Numbered from the stretch's first letter, positions 9,655-19,033 are shown. The stretch: 64,000 bases of DNA from Streptomyces sp. JH14 (GCF_029428675.1 NZ_JAJNEL010000001.1:6324001-6388000), one strand, 5' to 3'. Notes: generated by a model from the letters alone, not told the origin. Made by a program: numbers and translations.

Positions 9655-11134
9655 ATGGACCATTCGACAGCTCCAATACTCGACGCTTTGACGGCTTACC
9701 AGGGCGCAGGAGCAACTGTCTTTCACTCCCCCTGGTCACAAGCAGGGCCGGGGAGCCGACCCGAGGGTCCGGGCCGTTCTGGGGGACGCTCTGTTCAGTG
9801 CGGATGTGCTGGCGCTGTCTGGTCTGGACGACCGGATCATGTCCCAGGAAATCCTGGAGCGGGCAGAAAGGCTGATGGCCGATGCTGTGGGCGCCGAGCA
9901 CACGTTCTTCTCCACCTGCGGCAGTTCGCTGTCGGTGAAGGCTGCCATGCTCTCCGTCGCCGGGCCCCACGAGAAGCTGCTGGTCGGACGAGACGCGCAT
10001 AAATCAGTCGTCTCTGGCTTGATCCTTGCGGGTATCCGCCCCGTGTGGATCGACCCCCAGTGGGACCCCGATCTCCACCTTTCCCACCCACCGGCCCCCG
10101 AGGCTTTCCGGTCGGCGTTCGAGGACCATCCGGATGCACGGGGGGCGCTGGTCACCAGCCCCACGCCCTATGGCACCGGCGCTGACATCGGAGCCATCGC
10201 GACGCTGTGCCACGAGCGGGGCGTGCCGCTGATCGTGGACGAAGCGTGGGGTGCCCACCTGCCCTTCCATCCCGAGCTGCCCGCCTGGGCCATGGATGCC
10301 GGCGCCGACGTGTGCATAACGTCGGTCCACAAAATGGGTTCCGGGCTCGAACAGGGCTCGGTCTTCCACCTGCAAGGCGATCTGGTCACCGCGCAGACCC
10401 TCGCCTCCCGCGCCGACCTGCTGGGCACCACCAGCCCCTCGGTGCTCATCTACGCAGCCCTCGACGGATGGCGCCGCCAGATGGTGGAGCACGATCGTGA
10501 GCTCATGGACGAGGCACTTTCCAGGGCCGGGCGTGTACGAGCAGCCATCGAGGACACCGGCGGCCTGCATGTCAACGACCGCGACGACTTCTGCGGCGAG
10601 GCAGGCGCCTTCGACATGGACCCCCTCCAGATCTTCATCGACCTGAGCGGGGTCAAGTTCAGCGGTTACGACGCCGCCGATTGGATGCGTCGACACCACG
10701 GCATCAACCTGCACACCTCCGACCACAGGCGCATCAACGCTCAGCTCACCCACGCCGACGACGAGGTGACGACGGCTCACCTCGTTGACGGCCTGCGCGA
10801 CCTTGTCGCCCACGCCCACGAGCTGCCGCCTGTCCCGGATGTCTGTGTCCCGCCCCCGGGCGACCTGCGGCTCCGGCAGGTAACGCTTCCACGTGACGCC
10901 TTCTTCGGCGAGGTCGAGCAGGTGCCCGCAGAGCGAGCGGTCGGCAGGATCTGCGCCGAGATGCTCACGCCCTACCCCCCGGGAATCCCAGCGGCCCTCC
11001 CGGGTGAACTGCTCGACCAAGCCGTGGTGGATTACCTGCGGACCGGGACACGTGCGGGAATGCTGATTCCCGATGCCGCCGACAGTGACATCGACACCAT
11101 CCGCGTGTCTGTGCACGACGTGGACGCCGATTGA
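9655..11134 (+). pseudogene. Orn/Lys/Arg decarboxylase (PLP fold I, group III), apparent frameshift near the N-terminus
   Basis: PLP-dependent decarboxylase of basic amino acids. The N-terminal piece MDHSTAPILDALTAYQGAGA is in one frame; the family motif PGHKQGRGADPRV begins in the next frame. An extra T at about 9733, inside CCCCCTGGTCAC, explains the shift. From 9806 the frame is open to 11134. Visible family features are FSTCGSSLSVKA, VDEAWGAHLPFHP, the PLP lysine in SVHKMGSGLEQGS (codon 10331-10333) and the large C-terminal domain. If the shift is real, only an N-terminally shortened protein from an internal start could form; a sequencing error is equally possible. It would make diamines such as cadaverine, putrescine or agmatine. 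Confidence 0.82.
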
Positions 11135-11135
11135 T

Positions 11136-11160
11136 GGGACGCCCGTCGGTCAGGCGTCCC
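11136..11160 (+). terminator. Hairpin after the decarboxylase gene
   Basis: GGGACGCC and GGCGTCCC form a perfect 8-bp stem with a 9-nt loop starting 2 nt after the stop codon. There is no U-tract, as is common in streptomycete terminators. Confidence 0.6.
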
Positions 11161-11397
11161 TACCGCTCCCTCGTCACGCCGTCTGCGAAGCGTTCGTTGC
11201 GGGGCGGCGGTCCGGGGCAGCTGGGTGCTGATGGGCGATGGCCCCCAGCGCCTCACATGCGACAGCAGTCAGGTCAGGAGGGCGGAGACCGCCGTTCGAG
11301 TGGCGGCGGTCCGCGGGCACGCCGAATCTGAATGAGATGGGGTATGCGGCTGGCGAGACGTACAAGAGGCCTGCTCGTACCCTCCTGGAGGCTTCAG

Positions 11398-12084
11398 ATG
11401 ACGACTGCTGCCGCACGGGCCGCCGACCTCAGGAACCTGTGGACCCTTCCCGGCGTCTACGCTCCCCAGGCCGATACCCACCTGCTTGCACAGGCGCTCC
11501 ACGCCGAAGGGATCACGGTGGGCATGGACGTCCTCGACCTCTGCACAGGAAGCGGCGCGCTCGCTCTGCTGGCCGCGCGGATGGGGGCCCGCGTGTCGGC
11601 GACCGACATCTCCCGACGGGCGGTGATGACGGCTCGGATGAATGCCGCGCGTGCCGGGCACCGCGTCCGGGTGCTGCGCGGCGACCTCGCCGGGCCGGTC
11701 GCCGGGCAGCGCTTCGACGTGGTGGTGAGCAACCCGCCGTACATGCCCGCGCCCCACGTACGCCGCACGCGCAGCCACAGGACCGCGGTCGCCTGGGACG
11801 CGGGTCGGTGCGGACGGCAGGCCCTGGACCGGATCTGCGCCCACACCCGAGAGTTGCTCCGACCGCACGGCGTGCTGCTCATGGTGCACTCCGGAGTCTG
11901 CGGCGTCGAGGAATCGCTGAGACGGCTGACCGAGACCGGCCTGCACTGCTCGGTGACGGACCGGGCCTACGTACCTTTCGGGCCCGTGATCATCAAGCGG
12001 CAGCCATGGCTGCGTGCCCAGGGCCTGATCGGCGCCGACGAAGACGCAGAGGAACTGGTGATCATCCGTGCCGAACGAAGCTGA
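11398..12084 (+). CDS. HemK/PrmC-like class I methyltransferase
   Basis: 228-residue SAM-dependent methyltransferase. The glycine-rich SAM motif is VLDLCTGSGALALLAARMGA, followed by the acidic ATDIS and the hallmark NPPYMP of N-methylases acting on glutamine or adenine. The size and single-domain build resemble short HemK2/Mtq2-type proteins rather than full PrmC. TGGAGG lies 7 nt upstream of the ATG. The CDGSH gene starts inside its 3' end, so the two are co-expressed. The target (release-factor glutamine or another substrate) is not determinable here. Confidence 0.85.
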   Translation: MTTAAARAADLRNLWTLPGVYAPQADTHLLAQALHAEGITVGMDVLDLCTGSGALALLAARMGARVSATDISRRAVMTARMNAARAGHRVRVLRGDLAGPVAGQRFDVVVSNPPYMPAPHVRRTRSHRTAVAWDAGRCGRQALDRICAHTRELLRPHGVLLMVHSGVCGVEESLRRLTETGLHCSVTDRAYVPFGPVIIKRQPWLRAQGLIGADEDAEELVIIRAERS

Positions 12085-12337
12085 CCACGCCAGGCGCGTG
12101 ACCCTTGAGCGCGACGGCCCGATTTTGATCGATGGACCCGTGGAGATCCTCCAGGAGGACGGCACGATCGCCACCTCCGACCGGTTCGTCGCCGCCGTCT
12201 GCACCTGCCGCCGCAGCCGCATACACCCGTGGTGCGACACCAGCCACCGCCGCCGCACGAAATCCCCGGCGCCCAACGCTGCGCGGGCCGAGGTCGGACA
12301 CGCACGCGTCATATCGGGCCCTGGGGCGCCCTGTTGA
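12068..12337 (+). CDS. CDGSH iron-sulfur domain protein
   Basis: 89-residue small protein with one mitoNEET-type 2Fe-2S binding motif, CTCRRSRIHPWCDTSH (C-x-C-x6-P-x-C-D-x-S-H), near residues 45-60. Such domains hold a 2Fe-2S cluster through three Cys and one His. It begins at a GTG overlapping the methyltransferase stop by 17 bp. The cellular role of single-CDGSH proteins in actinobacteria is poorly defined. Confidence 0.88.
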   Translation: MPNEADHARRVTLERDGPILIDGPVEILQEDGTIATSDRFVAAVCTCRRSRIHPWCDTSHRRRTKSPAPNAARAEVGHARVISGPGAPC

Positions 12338-12519
12338 GCCGATCCAATAGCCGAGGAGGGCCTGCGGACCGCGCGGGTGTCCATGCGGGGTTTTGGGCCA
12401 TGAGTTCTGGAAGGCCCCTGCCTGCCCGGCCCGGTCGGCGACTCGAAGGGGGTTCGGCGAAGGCGTGTGCCGGCTCTTCGGGCGGCCGCCCGGTTCCGCG
12501 CTGAGCCGATAGCCCTGGC

Positions 12520-14052
12520 TCAAACGGTGCGTGGCGCCAGTGGGCGCACGGCCGGGCCGTGAAGTACCTCGCCGTCGATGCCGAACCGCGAACCGTGGCA
12601 AGGGCACTCCCACGCGGTTTCCGCCTCGTTGAAGGCGACCAGGCAACCGAGATGCGTGCAGCGCGCCGACACGGCGTGGACGGTTCCTTCCTCATCCCGG
12701 TAGACGGCGCAGCGCTGTCCGTCGACGCGAACGACCGAGCCCGAGCTGGGGGCGATCTCGGAGACGGAATCGACGTGCGTGGTCCTCAGCCGGTCGCCTA
12801 CGAAGTGCCGGGCGACCTCTGCCTGCTGTTTGAGCAGGGCCACCCCTTCCCGCATGGTGCTCCACAGCCGACGCGGGTCGTACAGCCCCGCCCACTCGGG
12901 TTCCGTGCCAGTGAGCGTAGACGCCAGCAACTGTCCGGCCATGGCGCCCCCGCTCATGCCCCAGCCGCCGAATCCGGTCGCCACGTACACATGGCGTGCG
13001 CCCGGATGGAAAGGGCCGACCAGCGGCACGCCGTCGCTCACGTCGTTGTCCTGGGCCGCCCACCGGTATGCCGTGTCGTCGACCGGGAAATGGTTGTGCA
13101 TCCACGCGTCCAGTTGCAGGAACCGCTCGCGGCTGTCGCCCGTGCCGGGGGTGAAATTCTCGCCCGTGACGATGAGCAGCCGCCGGCCCTCGTCGAGCGG
13201 AGCGGTACGTACGGATCGCTTACCCATGTCGTCCGTGATGTACATGTGAGCCGGTGCCTCGGAGGTGGGCAGGGGCGCGGCAACGACCACTTCACGGCGC
13301 GGTGACAAGCGCGCGAAGTGAAGCGCGCGATCGAAGACCGGATAGTGCGTGGCGACGACGATGTCCTTCGCCGTGATCGTCATGCCTCGCTCGGTGGTCA
13401 GCTGGCACGGACTTCCCTCGGTAAGGCCGGTCACCCGCGTTCGTTCATGGATGGAACCGCCTCGTGCGGTGATGTCGCCCGCGAGGGCCAGAAGATACTT
13501 GCGTGGGTGGAACTGCGCCTGGTGCGTGATGCGCACAGCTGCGATCACGGGGAACGGCAGGTCCGTTTCCGTCACGAGGTCGGCGTCCAGTCCCGCTTCC
13601 GCCGCCGCTTCGGCCTCGGCCTCGAACAAGGCACGCCCTTGCGGGTCAGTGGTGAAGGTCAGAGCCGATGACCGCTCGAAGTCGCAGACGATACCCAGTT
13701 CCGCCGCCACCGATGCGACCCGTTCCACTGCTGTCTGTTGGGAACAAGCGTACTGGCGTGCGCCCTCGCGCCCGCGCGTGCGGCGCAGCCGCTCATACAC
13801 GAGAGAGTGAGCCGCGGTGAGCTTCGCCGTCGTATACCCGGTCACCCCGGCGGCAACGCGGTCCGCCTCCAGCACGACCACGTTCCGTCCGGCCCGGGTC
13901 AGTTCCCAAGCGGTACTCAGGCCGGCCATGCCTGCCCCGATCACGGCGACGTCTGCCGTTGTGTCGGTGTCCAGAGCTGGCCACTGGATGCCCGGCGCTG
14001 TGGCCATCCAGTACGACTCGGCCATGCCGGGTAGTTCAGATCGCGTGGTCAT
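12520..14052 (-). CDS. FAD-dependent oxidoreductase with C-terminal Rieske 2Fe-2S domain
   Basis: 510 residues. An N-terminal DAO-type FAD domain (VAVIGAGMAGLSTAWELTRA, then GYTTAKLTAAHS) covers about 400 residues, with GFGGWGMSGGAMAGQLLAS near its end. A Rieske domain follows from about residue 430: CTHLGC and CPCHGSRF supply the two Cys-His pairs. The architecture is common in Streptomyces and Bacillus (glycine-oxidase-like plus Rieske); the substrate is unknown. It converges on the CDGSH gene. GAGGGAA lies about 10 nt upstream of the ATG. Confidence 0.9.
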   Translation of the reverse strand: MTTRSELPGMAESYWMATAPGIQWPALDTDTTADVAVIGAGMAGLSTAWELTRAGRNVVVLEADRVAAGVTGYTTAKLTAAHSLVYERLRRTRGREGARQYACSQQTAVERVASVAAELGIVCDFERSSALTFTTDPQGRALFEAEAEAAAEAGLDADLVTETDLPFPVIAAVRITHQAQFHPRKYLLALAGDITARGGSIHERTRVTGLTEGSPCQLTTERGMTITAKDIVVATHYPVFDRALHFARLSPRREVVVAAPLPTSEAPAHMYITDDMGKRSVRTAPLDEGRRLLIVTGENFTPGTGDSRERFLQLDAWMHNHFPVDDTAYRWAAQDNDVSDGVPLVGPFHPGARHVYVATGFGGWGMSGGAMAGQLLASTLTGTEPEWAGLYDPRRLWSTMREGVALLKQQAEVARHFVGDRLRTTHVDSVSEIAPSSGSVVRVDGQRCAVYRDEEGTVHAVSARCTHLGCLVAFNEAETAWECPCHGSRFGIDGEVLHGPAVRPLAPRTV

Positions 14053-14212
14053 GGACCACGTGTTCCCTCAGCGGCCGAAAGGAGACGTTGCGGACCGATT
14101 CTTCCCCTGAGCGGCCCTGACTCCCCCGTAGCCGGCCGGTGCCACCCCTCCACGCCGGTGGCCCGGCTCGGGCTCTGACAGTGTTGGAATCCGAGGACCT
14201 CTGCTCAGTACT

Positions 14213-14239
14213 CCAGCAGGACTTTGGTATTCCTGCTGG
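14213..14239. repeat. Perfect 9-bp hairpin left of the MITE-like element
   Basis: CCAGCAGGA and TCCTGCTGG flank a 9-nt loop. It lies in the 238-bp gene-free region upstream of the FAD-Rieske gene and just before the mobile-element cluster; it may be a terminator or the end of an older element. Confidence 0.5.
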
Positions 14240-14290
14240 TCGGGGCCAGGGTTTGAGTGCCTCTGAGTGACGGTGTGTCAGGGGTGGTCT

Positions 14291-14454
14291 AAGGGCTGTC
14301 CCGTAATCCCTGGCGGGCGCACGACGACAGCTGTGGCACCTCGCCGCGTTGTCGGAACGCCCGAATACGTCCAGTATGAGGACGCCCCTCCGCCTTGCGA
14401 TGCACCACATCTGACGCCGCACGCTGATCCACCAGGGATTACGGGACAGCCCTT
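14291..14454 (+). mobile_element. MITE-like element, copy 1 (164 bp)
   Basis: Non-coding element with terminal inverted repeats of 23 bp beginning AAGGGCTGTCCCGTAATCCC. It is flanked by CTA and TAG, so a TA duplication within CTAG fits if the terminal A/T pair is counted as flank. An inverted copy with about 6 substitutions in 164 bp lies at 25031-25194. Ends of this type are typical of IS5-family (IS427-like) elements of Streptomyces, which would supply the transposase in trans. Confidence 0.85.
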
Positions 14455-14458
14455 AGCT

Positions 14459-16295
14459 TGACTCTGTCGGGGATCTTGGAGTTGTTGAGGTCAGGTGCCC
14501 AGGGTGCGCCAGGTTTTTGGCCTGGGGATCTCGTGTTGATCGAGGTAGTTCTGGAAGGCGGTCGGTCGGCGGGGAGGGAGTGCTTCCTCGGTCGGTGGGA
14601 GACCGCTGAGGCGCTCGATGTTGATGGCGATGGCGGTCAGGACGTGCTGGAGGTGAACCTTGCCCTGTCCTCGGTAGCGGCAGCGGCGCATGCCGTGGCC
14701 GTGGGCGAACTCGTTGACCGTTCCCTCCACTCCGGAGCGGACCGCGTAGCGGCTCTTCCACTCGGGAGTCTGTTGCTCGGCACGGACACGGAGTTGCAGG
14801 TCGCGGAGTTCTTGTGGGGGAAAGCCGACGGTGCGGGTGCTCTCGCGGGAGGCGGTGCACTGGACGCGGGCCGGGCAGGGCCGGCACTGGCCCTTGGTGA
14901 ACCGTGCCACGATCAGCGGGGCCGCAGTGGGCGAGGAGGTCGGGTAGGGGCCGTGCCAGCCCTGGCTGACCTGGCCCTGAGGGCAGGTGACCTGCCGGAG
15001 GTCGTAGTCGATGTGGAAGTCGTCCCGGGCGAAGCCCTCGCCTCGACGGTGTTGCCGGGTGGGGTTGCCCCGGAGCGGCCCAGAGACGGTGACCTGGTGG
15101 TCACGTGCGGCTTGTTCCAGATGGGGCAGGGAGGTGTAGCCGCTGTCGACCAGGTGTTCGTCGGGCAGCAGGCCGCGGTGGTGCAGGCGGGTGTGGATGC
15201 CGGGCAGGACCTGGCTGTCATGGGTGGTGGACGCGGTGGTGGCCACGTCCGTGATCACGTTGGGGCCGTCAGGAGCACAGGTCTCCGTTAGATGGGCGGA
15301 GAACCCCTTCCAGCTGATGATGTGCCCGTGACGGGCATAGCGGGCCGAGGTGTCGTAGGGGGAGACGATCGCCCTGGACGAGGGCGGCAGCCCGGGTCCG
15401 TCTTCGGTCTCGGCGGTGCGCCAGCGCAGGTGTCCTGCGGCGTCGCGGTGATAGTTCTGCACCATGATCTGGCGCAGGGCCTGGACACGAGGGCCTGACG
15501 CGCGGCCTGCGCCGTGCCGGTAGAGGTGTTCCAGGAGCCGGACAGCGTCGTTGCCGGTGGCGAGAATCCTGGTCTTGGGCTTGGTGGGGTTCTTGCCCAG
15601 GCGGACCGGACGACCGTAACGGCGCCCCCAGTCCTCGTCGACCAGTTCGTCCAGCAGGTGCGGGGTGGTGCCTGCGACTTCCTCCAACGTGGCGCGGACC
15701 GCCTCGGTGACCATCTCCAGCCGGGTCAGGTCGCGGACCGCGGCCAGGACGTGGGTGGAGTCGGTGCGCTGTGTAGTGCGCTCGCGCACCAGGCCGTACT
15801 CCTTGAGGCGGGCCAGCGCGAGGTCGAGGAGGCGGTCGGCGCGGTCGCCCTCGGTGAGACGGTCGCGGAAGTCGGCCAGCACACTGTGGTGAAAGCCGGG
15901 ATCGTCCAGCTCCATGGCCATGGCGTACTTGAAGTCGATGCGGCAGCGCACCGCCTCGGCGGCCTGCCGGTCCGACAGACCGAGCACGAACTGCAGCACA
16001 CAGACGGTGGCCAGTTGGGCGGGCGAGAGACCCGGACGCCCGTCACGCGGATACCAGTCAGCGAAGTCCTCGTCACGCCACAGCCCGTCCAGGCGGTCTC
16101 TCACCCACATCGCCGCCGTACCACCCGGGTTGCTCGCCCGCGCGATCTGCGCGGTCAGAGGCGGGACTTGTTCACCGGAACGAGGACGGAGCGACAACGG
16201 ACACCTCGACAACTGCATGGGCTCTCGGAACACCCCGAGCATGCCCACCGATCACGCCGGCGCACCGGGCAACTCCAAGATCCCCGACAGAGTCA
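14459..16295 (-). mobile_element. IS1182-family insertion sequence (about 1.84 kb)
   Basis: Perfect 26-bp terminal inverted repeats start TGACTCTGTCGGGGATCTTG at both ends. The 4-bp palindrome AGCT is present on both outer sides (14455-14458 and 16296-16299); being palindromic it may be a target duplication or two further bp of the repeat. The element carries one transposase gene and abuts the right end of MITE copy 1. Intact ends and an intact transposase suggest a recent, possibly active, insertion. Confidence 0.88.
14491..16248 (-). CDS. IS1182-family transposase
   Basis: 585-residue DDE transposase. The N-terminal region has the family's SPAQLATVCVLQFVLGLSDR segment; TDSTH holds the first catalytic Asp and VDSGYTS the second, and YAVRSGVEGTVNEF contains the final Glu region. 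A cysteine-rich CRPCPARVQC insertion, typical of the family, lies near residue 455. The GTG at 16248 or ATG at 16242 is the likely start. It nearly fills the IS. Confidence 0.92.
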   Translation of the reverse strand: MGMLGVFREPMQLSRCPLSLRPRSGEQVPPLTAQIARASNPGGTAAMWVRDRLDGLWRDEDFADWYPRDGRPGLSPAQLATVCVLQFVLGLSDRQAAEAVRCRIDFKYAMAMELDDPGFHHSVLADFRDRLTEGDRADRLLDLALARLKEYGLVRERTTQRTDSTHVLAAVRDLTRLEMVTEAVRATLEEVAGTTPHLLDELVDEDWGRRYGRPVRLGKNPTKPKTRILATGNDAVRLLEHLYRHGAGRASGPRVQALRQIMVQNYHRDAAGHLRWRTAETEDGPGLPPSSRAIVSPYDTSARYARHGHIISWKGFSAHLTETCAPDGPNVITDVATTASTTHDSQVLPGIHTRLHHRGLLPDEHLVDSGYTSLPHLEQAARDHQVTVSGPLRGNPTRQHRRGEGFARDDFHIDYDLRQVTCPQGQVSQGWHGPYPTSSPTAAPLIVARFTKGQCRPCPARVQCTASRESTRTVGFPPQELRDLQLRVRAEQQTPEWKSRYAVRSGVEGTVNEFAHGHGMRRCRYRGQGKVHLQHVLTAIAINIERLSGLPPTEEALPPRRPTAFQNYLDQHEIPRPKTWRTLGT

Positions 16296-16406
16296 AGCTG
16301 AGGGCCGCCTTGTCAACCACGCGGCCCCTGCCCCGGCACATCGATGGACAGGCGTTTCGCCAACGTCCCAGGATCGCGACTGTGTGGGGAGCCGAGCTCC
16401 TCGTGC

Positions 16407-16652
16407 TTATGGCCGATCGGCGTCCTGGAGTACCAGGAGGTATTCCGCGAGTCCGACCAGTTCGGCTACCGCGGTGTGGATCTGGGAGACGAGTGCTGTG
16501 GCCGCCAGCGCTGCCTGCTCAGCGGTGTAGAGACCGTTCCCGCTCCGGCCACACCGAGCAGCGGCCGCCGGCCCGTGCTCATTGAGCGTCTCGAGAGTGT
16601 GACGTGCGGGCTGGGAGAGGGTGCGCCGTTCAACTTGCCCCGCAACAGTCAT
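16407..16652 (-). CDS. Short hypothetical protein or gene remnant
   Basis: About 81 residues from an ATG at 16652; the frame is open back to 16724. The C-terminal half (AEQAALAATALVSQIHTAVA...EYLLVLQDADRP) looks like real amphipathic helices, but the ribosome site is weak and I recognise no family. It could be the tail of a gene broken by the neighbouring IS1182-like insertion. Confidence 0.35.
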   Translation of the reverse strand: MTVAGQVERRTLSQPARHTLETLNEHGPAAAARCGRSGNGLYTAEQAALAATALVSQIHTAVAELVGLAEYLLVLQDADRP

Positions 16653-17097
16653 GCCTGTGCCACGTTCGCAAACAGCGTCCGCATCAGCTGGGCAACGTCC
16701 CCCTATGGGCATCAGCGACGACACGATCCTCCGTCATAATCTCGCGGACCTGCTGGAGCATGATTCTTCTTCAAGCCGCACACCAATTGTTGGACTTTCC
16801 CAGCTCGTGCACTCGTGACAGGTATTGCGTGGCCGGCCTCGGTGAAGTTCCATCCGTTGGCTCTGGCGGCTCTCTTCACAGCCGGCTGGACGTCATGGTC
16901 GCTGACCGCGGGAATGGCGGCCCTGCTCGCAGTGCTGGGCCGCCACCGGATGGGCCGCGGCGCCATGCTGTGTGACGCGGCAGGCACAGGTAGGGACTGG
17001 CTGGCCGTTTCTACGACTGCCGCACAGACAGCTGTGTTTGTCATTCGGTGCCCGTGGCACGGATGCGGGGAGCACGCCTCTGGAAGGGGGCGCGCAC
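16653..17097. other. Gene-free stretch (about 445 bp)
   Basis: Frames are open on both strands but none has a recognisable domain. It contains the likely promoter of the coiled-coil protein at 17098. Confidence 0.35.
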
Positions 17098-17823
17098 GTG
17101 CAAGGAGCCTGGGCGGCGAATTTGCTGCTGCGCTCGCAACCGGCAGAGAACCAGCGGTTCCTGGAGCTCGGGCGGGCGCTGCGCGAGGCATACCGGACCC
17201 TGGATGCCGACGGGATCAAAGAGCTGTCCAACCAGCGCAGCAGTATCGTCTCGGCCCTGTCCAGGCAGTCTGCGGTACTGTCCCGTGAAGCGGGGCATCG
17301 CCTGTCGGATGCAGCGCAGCAGGACGTTGCATCCACCCTGCGCGCTGTGCTCGCCGATCAGGACGCGGCAGACCGGTGGGCCGCCGGCCGACTGGAGAGC
17401 TGCCTCACTCCGCCGGCGGACTTTCCGTCCGGCAGCACCGCGCCAGTCGACGCATCGCGCAAACCGGTACGAGCGCCGACTACGCGGCGGTCTTCGCGGA
17501 CGGGGGCGAAGGACGAACTTGCTGAGCGGCGCCGCCAGCGGCAGGAACAGCTCGCGCAGGCCCGCCAGGCGGTCTCGCCGGCCGATCAGCGGCTTTGCGA
17601 GCAGCGCGCCGAACAAGCGGACGCTGACGCATCGTTGCAACGGGCATGTGAGCGGCACGGCCAGGCCCGTCAGCAGGTGTCCGCGGCCGAGGAGCAGCTG
17701 CGACAGGTACGCGAGGAGCTTGAGCGGGCCGAGCACGAACGGAAGGAAGTCGAGGAACGGTGCCAGGCAGCGGCTGAGGCAGTGAGCCGGGCCGAACGAG
17801 TGGCACAGGGGGCTGCGCAGTAG
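17098..17823 (+). CDS. Coiled-coil protein, function unknown
   Basis: 241 residues. The first 115 form a helical domain (LLLRSQPAENQRFLELGRAL ... LRAVLADQDAADRWAAGRLE) with no name I can give. A Pro/Ser/Arg linker follows, then a long coiled coil rich in Glu, Arg, Gln and Ala (residues about 145-240). There is no signal peptide or membrane helix. The GTG start has AAGGGGG about 8 nt upstream. The frame is open farther upstream but that part is Cys/Arg-rich and unlikely. A Ku fragment follows on the same strand. Confidence 0.65.
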   Translation: MQGAWAANLLLRSQPAENQRFLELGRALREAYRTLDADGIKELSNQRSSIVSALSRQSAVLSREAGHRLSDAAQQDVASTLRAVLADQDAADRWAAGRLESCLTPPADFPSGSTAPVDASRKPVRAPTTRRSSRTGAKDELAERRRQRQEQLAQARQAVSPADQRLCEQRAEQADADASLQRACERHGQARQQVSAAEEQLRQVREELERAEHERKEVEERCQAAAEAVSRAERVAQGAAQ

Positions 17824-17930
17824 GTGGAACGTCTGACCGGCCCCGCCAGATAGGGCCCGGCGCCCGGTCCGGCGATGGTTGATCGCCGGTCTGCACCCGG
17901 CTGCTTGCTCCTGCTCCGCGTTTCCGACTC

Positions 17931-18019
17931 GCGCTGTGCATGCATAGTGCCAGCGTGGTCAGCAGGAGCATCTGCGCCTGGTGCGCTGGCGGTGACGGCC
18001 AGGACAGGAGTGGGCGGTC
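17931..18019 (+). repeat. Leader region shared with the second Ku fragment
   Basis: The roughly 90 bp before the Ku-like ATG at 18020 match, at about 90 percent by eye, the segment preceding the Ku-like start at 33825 on the other strand (33826-33917). The longest identical block found by eye spans 29 bp and includes GTGGTCAGCAGGAGCATCTG. It indicates duplication of a whole ku gene with its promoter. Confidence 0.75.
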
Positions 18020-18199
18020 ATGGCACGTGCGATCTGGACAGGTGTGATCACCTTCGTGCTGCTGGGCGCGCCGTGGGATCGGGCCCGATATCACGACACC
18101 TACCGGGAGAAGTTGCGGGAGCTGGTGCGGGCGAAGGCCGAGGGCCAGGAGATCGCCGCGGCGGACGAGGCGCCGCAGGCCAGCAACGTCGTCGACTGC
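18020..18199 (+). pseudogene. Ku DNA end-binding protein, internally deleted remnant
   Basis: The first residues MARAIWTGVITF are the N-terminus of bacterial Ku. After LLGAP the frame jumps to a Ku C-terminal segment, RYHDTYREKLRELVRAKAEG...NVVD, so roughly 200 central residues (most of the beta-barrel and bridge) are missing. Similarity ends after NVVD and the frame runs on to 18292. It cannot form the ring that binds DNA ends. Two further Ku pieces lie at 30095-30492 and 33600-33825. Confidence 0.8.
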
Positions 18200-18403
18200 G
18201 GTGTCGGTGGAGTCCTGCCGCTCCGGCGGTGGAATGGCTGTCTTTGTGCGTCAGGGCTCAGATCTGCTGCTACCGGTCTGACGCAGGGTTAGGCCAGGCG
18301 CCCCGGCGTGCCCCCTGCTGCGCGTGTTGAAGGGGTTCGCGGGTACGCGTGTGGAACGGTGAGCTGGTCGGCTCACGCCATACAAGTGGAGGGATTCTTC
18401 CTT

Positions 18404-18964
18404 ATGGGACACGGCGGAAATGTGATCGCGGAACTCACCATCGATCACCGCGAGGTCGACGATTTGTTCGAGAGGATCGAGGCCCAACCGGTCGGCGACG
18501 AGCAGCGACGGAAGTTGGCCGATGAAGTGACCATGGAGCTGGTACGCCACTCCGTGGCTGAGGAGATGTACCTGTACCCGGCGGTGCGCAAGCACGTCGA
18601 GGGCGGGGACGGGATCGCGGACAAGGAACTCTCCGATCACGCAGCGGTGGAACAGCATCTCAAGGACCTGGAGGGCCTCGAGGCGGATGCCCCGCAATTC
18701 GACCACCTGGTAGCGACGCTGAAACGCGAGGTGAGCGAGCACATTCGCGATGAAGAGGAAAGGCTGTTCCCCCTCCTCGCCGCGGCGTGCACGCCCGAGG
18801 CCCTGGACGCACTGGGCGACAAGGTCCGTATGGCCAAGAAGATGGCTCCCACTCGGCCGCACCCCTCCGCTCCGGACACCCCGCCCGGCAACAAGCTGCT
18901 CGGTCCCGGCACCGGACTGGTCGACCGGGCTCGGGATTTGCTGACCGGGCGTGGTAAGAGCTGA
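18404..18964 (+). CDS. Hemerythrin HHE cation-binding domain protein (copy 1)
   Basis: 186 residues. The four-helix metal site is recognisable from DHREVDDLFERIE, LVRHSVAEEMYLYP, SDHAAVEQHL and HIRDEEERLFP, which provide the His and Glu ligands of a diiron centre. The C-terminal tail ends in a proline-rich linker and a short helix (PTRPHPSAPDTP ... GLVDRARDLLTGRGKS), conserved in its paralogue at 34739. The family is linked to oxygen, NO or redox stress. Start MGHGG matches the paralogue; GGAGG lies 11-12 nt upstream. A CBS gene follows 69 bp downstream. Confidence 0.9.
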   Translation: MGHGGNVIAELTIDHREVDDLFERIEAQPVGDEQRRKLADEVTMELVRHSVAEEMYLYPAVRKHVEGGDGIADKELSDHAAVEQHLKDLEGLEADAPQFDHLVATLKREVSEHIRDEEERLFPLLAAACTPEALDALGDKVRMAKKMAPTRPHPSAPDTPPGNKLLGPGTGLVDRARDLLTGRGKS

Positions 18965-19033
18965 CCACCTCACCAGCCCCTTGCGCGTTCGGCTTACTTG
19001 GCTGGACCAGGGGCGGAGACATACGAACGGAAG

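Noticed and set aside
14291..14454. The palindromic ends as part of a CRISPR array or attachment site
   Set aside because: Only one pair of long inverted repeats with no regularly spaced direct repeats; the inverted copy elsewhere fits a MITE.
18020..18292. A short functional Ku-like protein
   Set aside because: It lacks the DNA-encircling core and the last 30 codons have no Ku similarity, so a deletion remnant is more likely.
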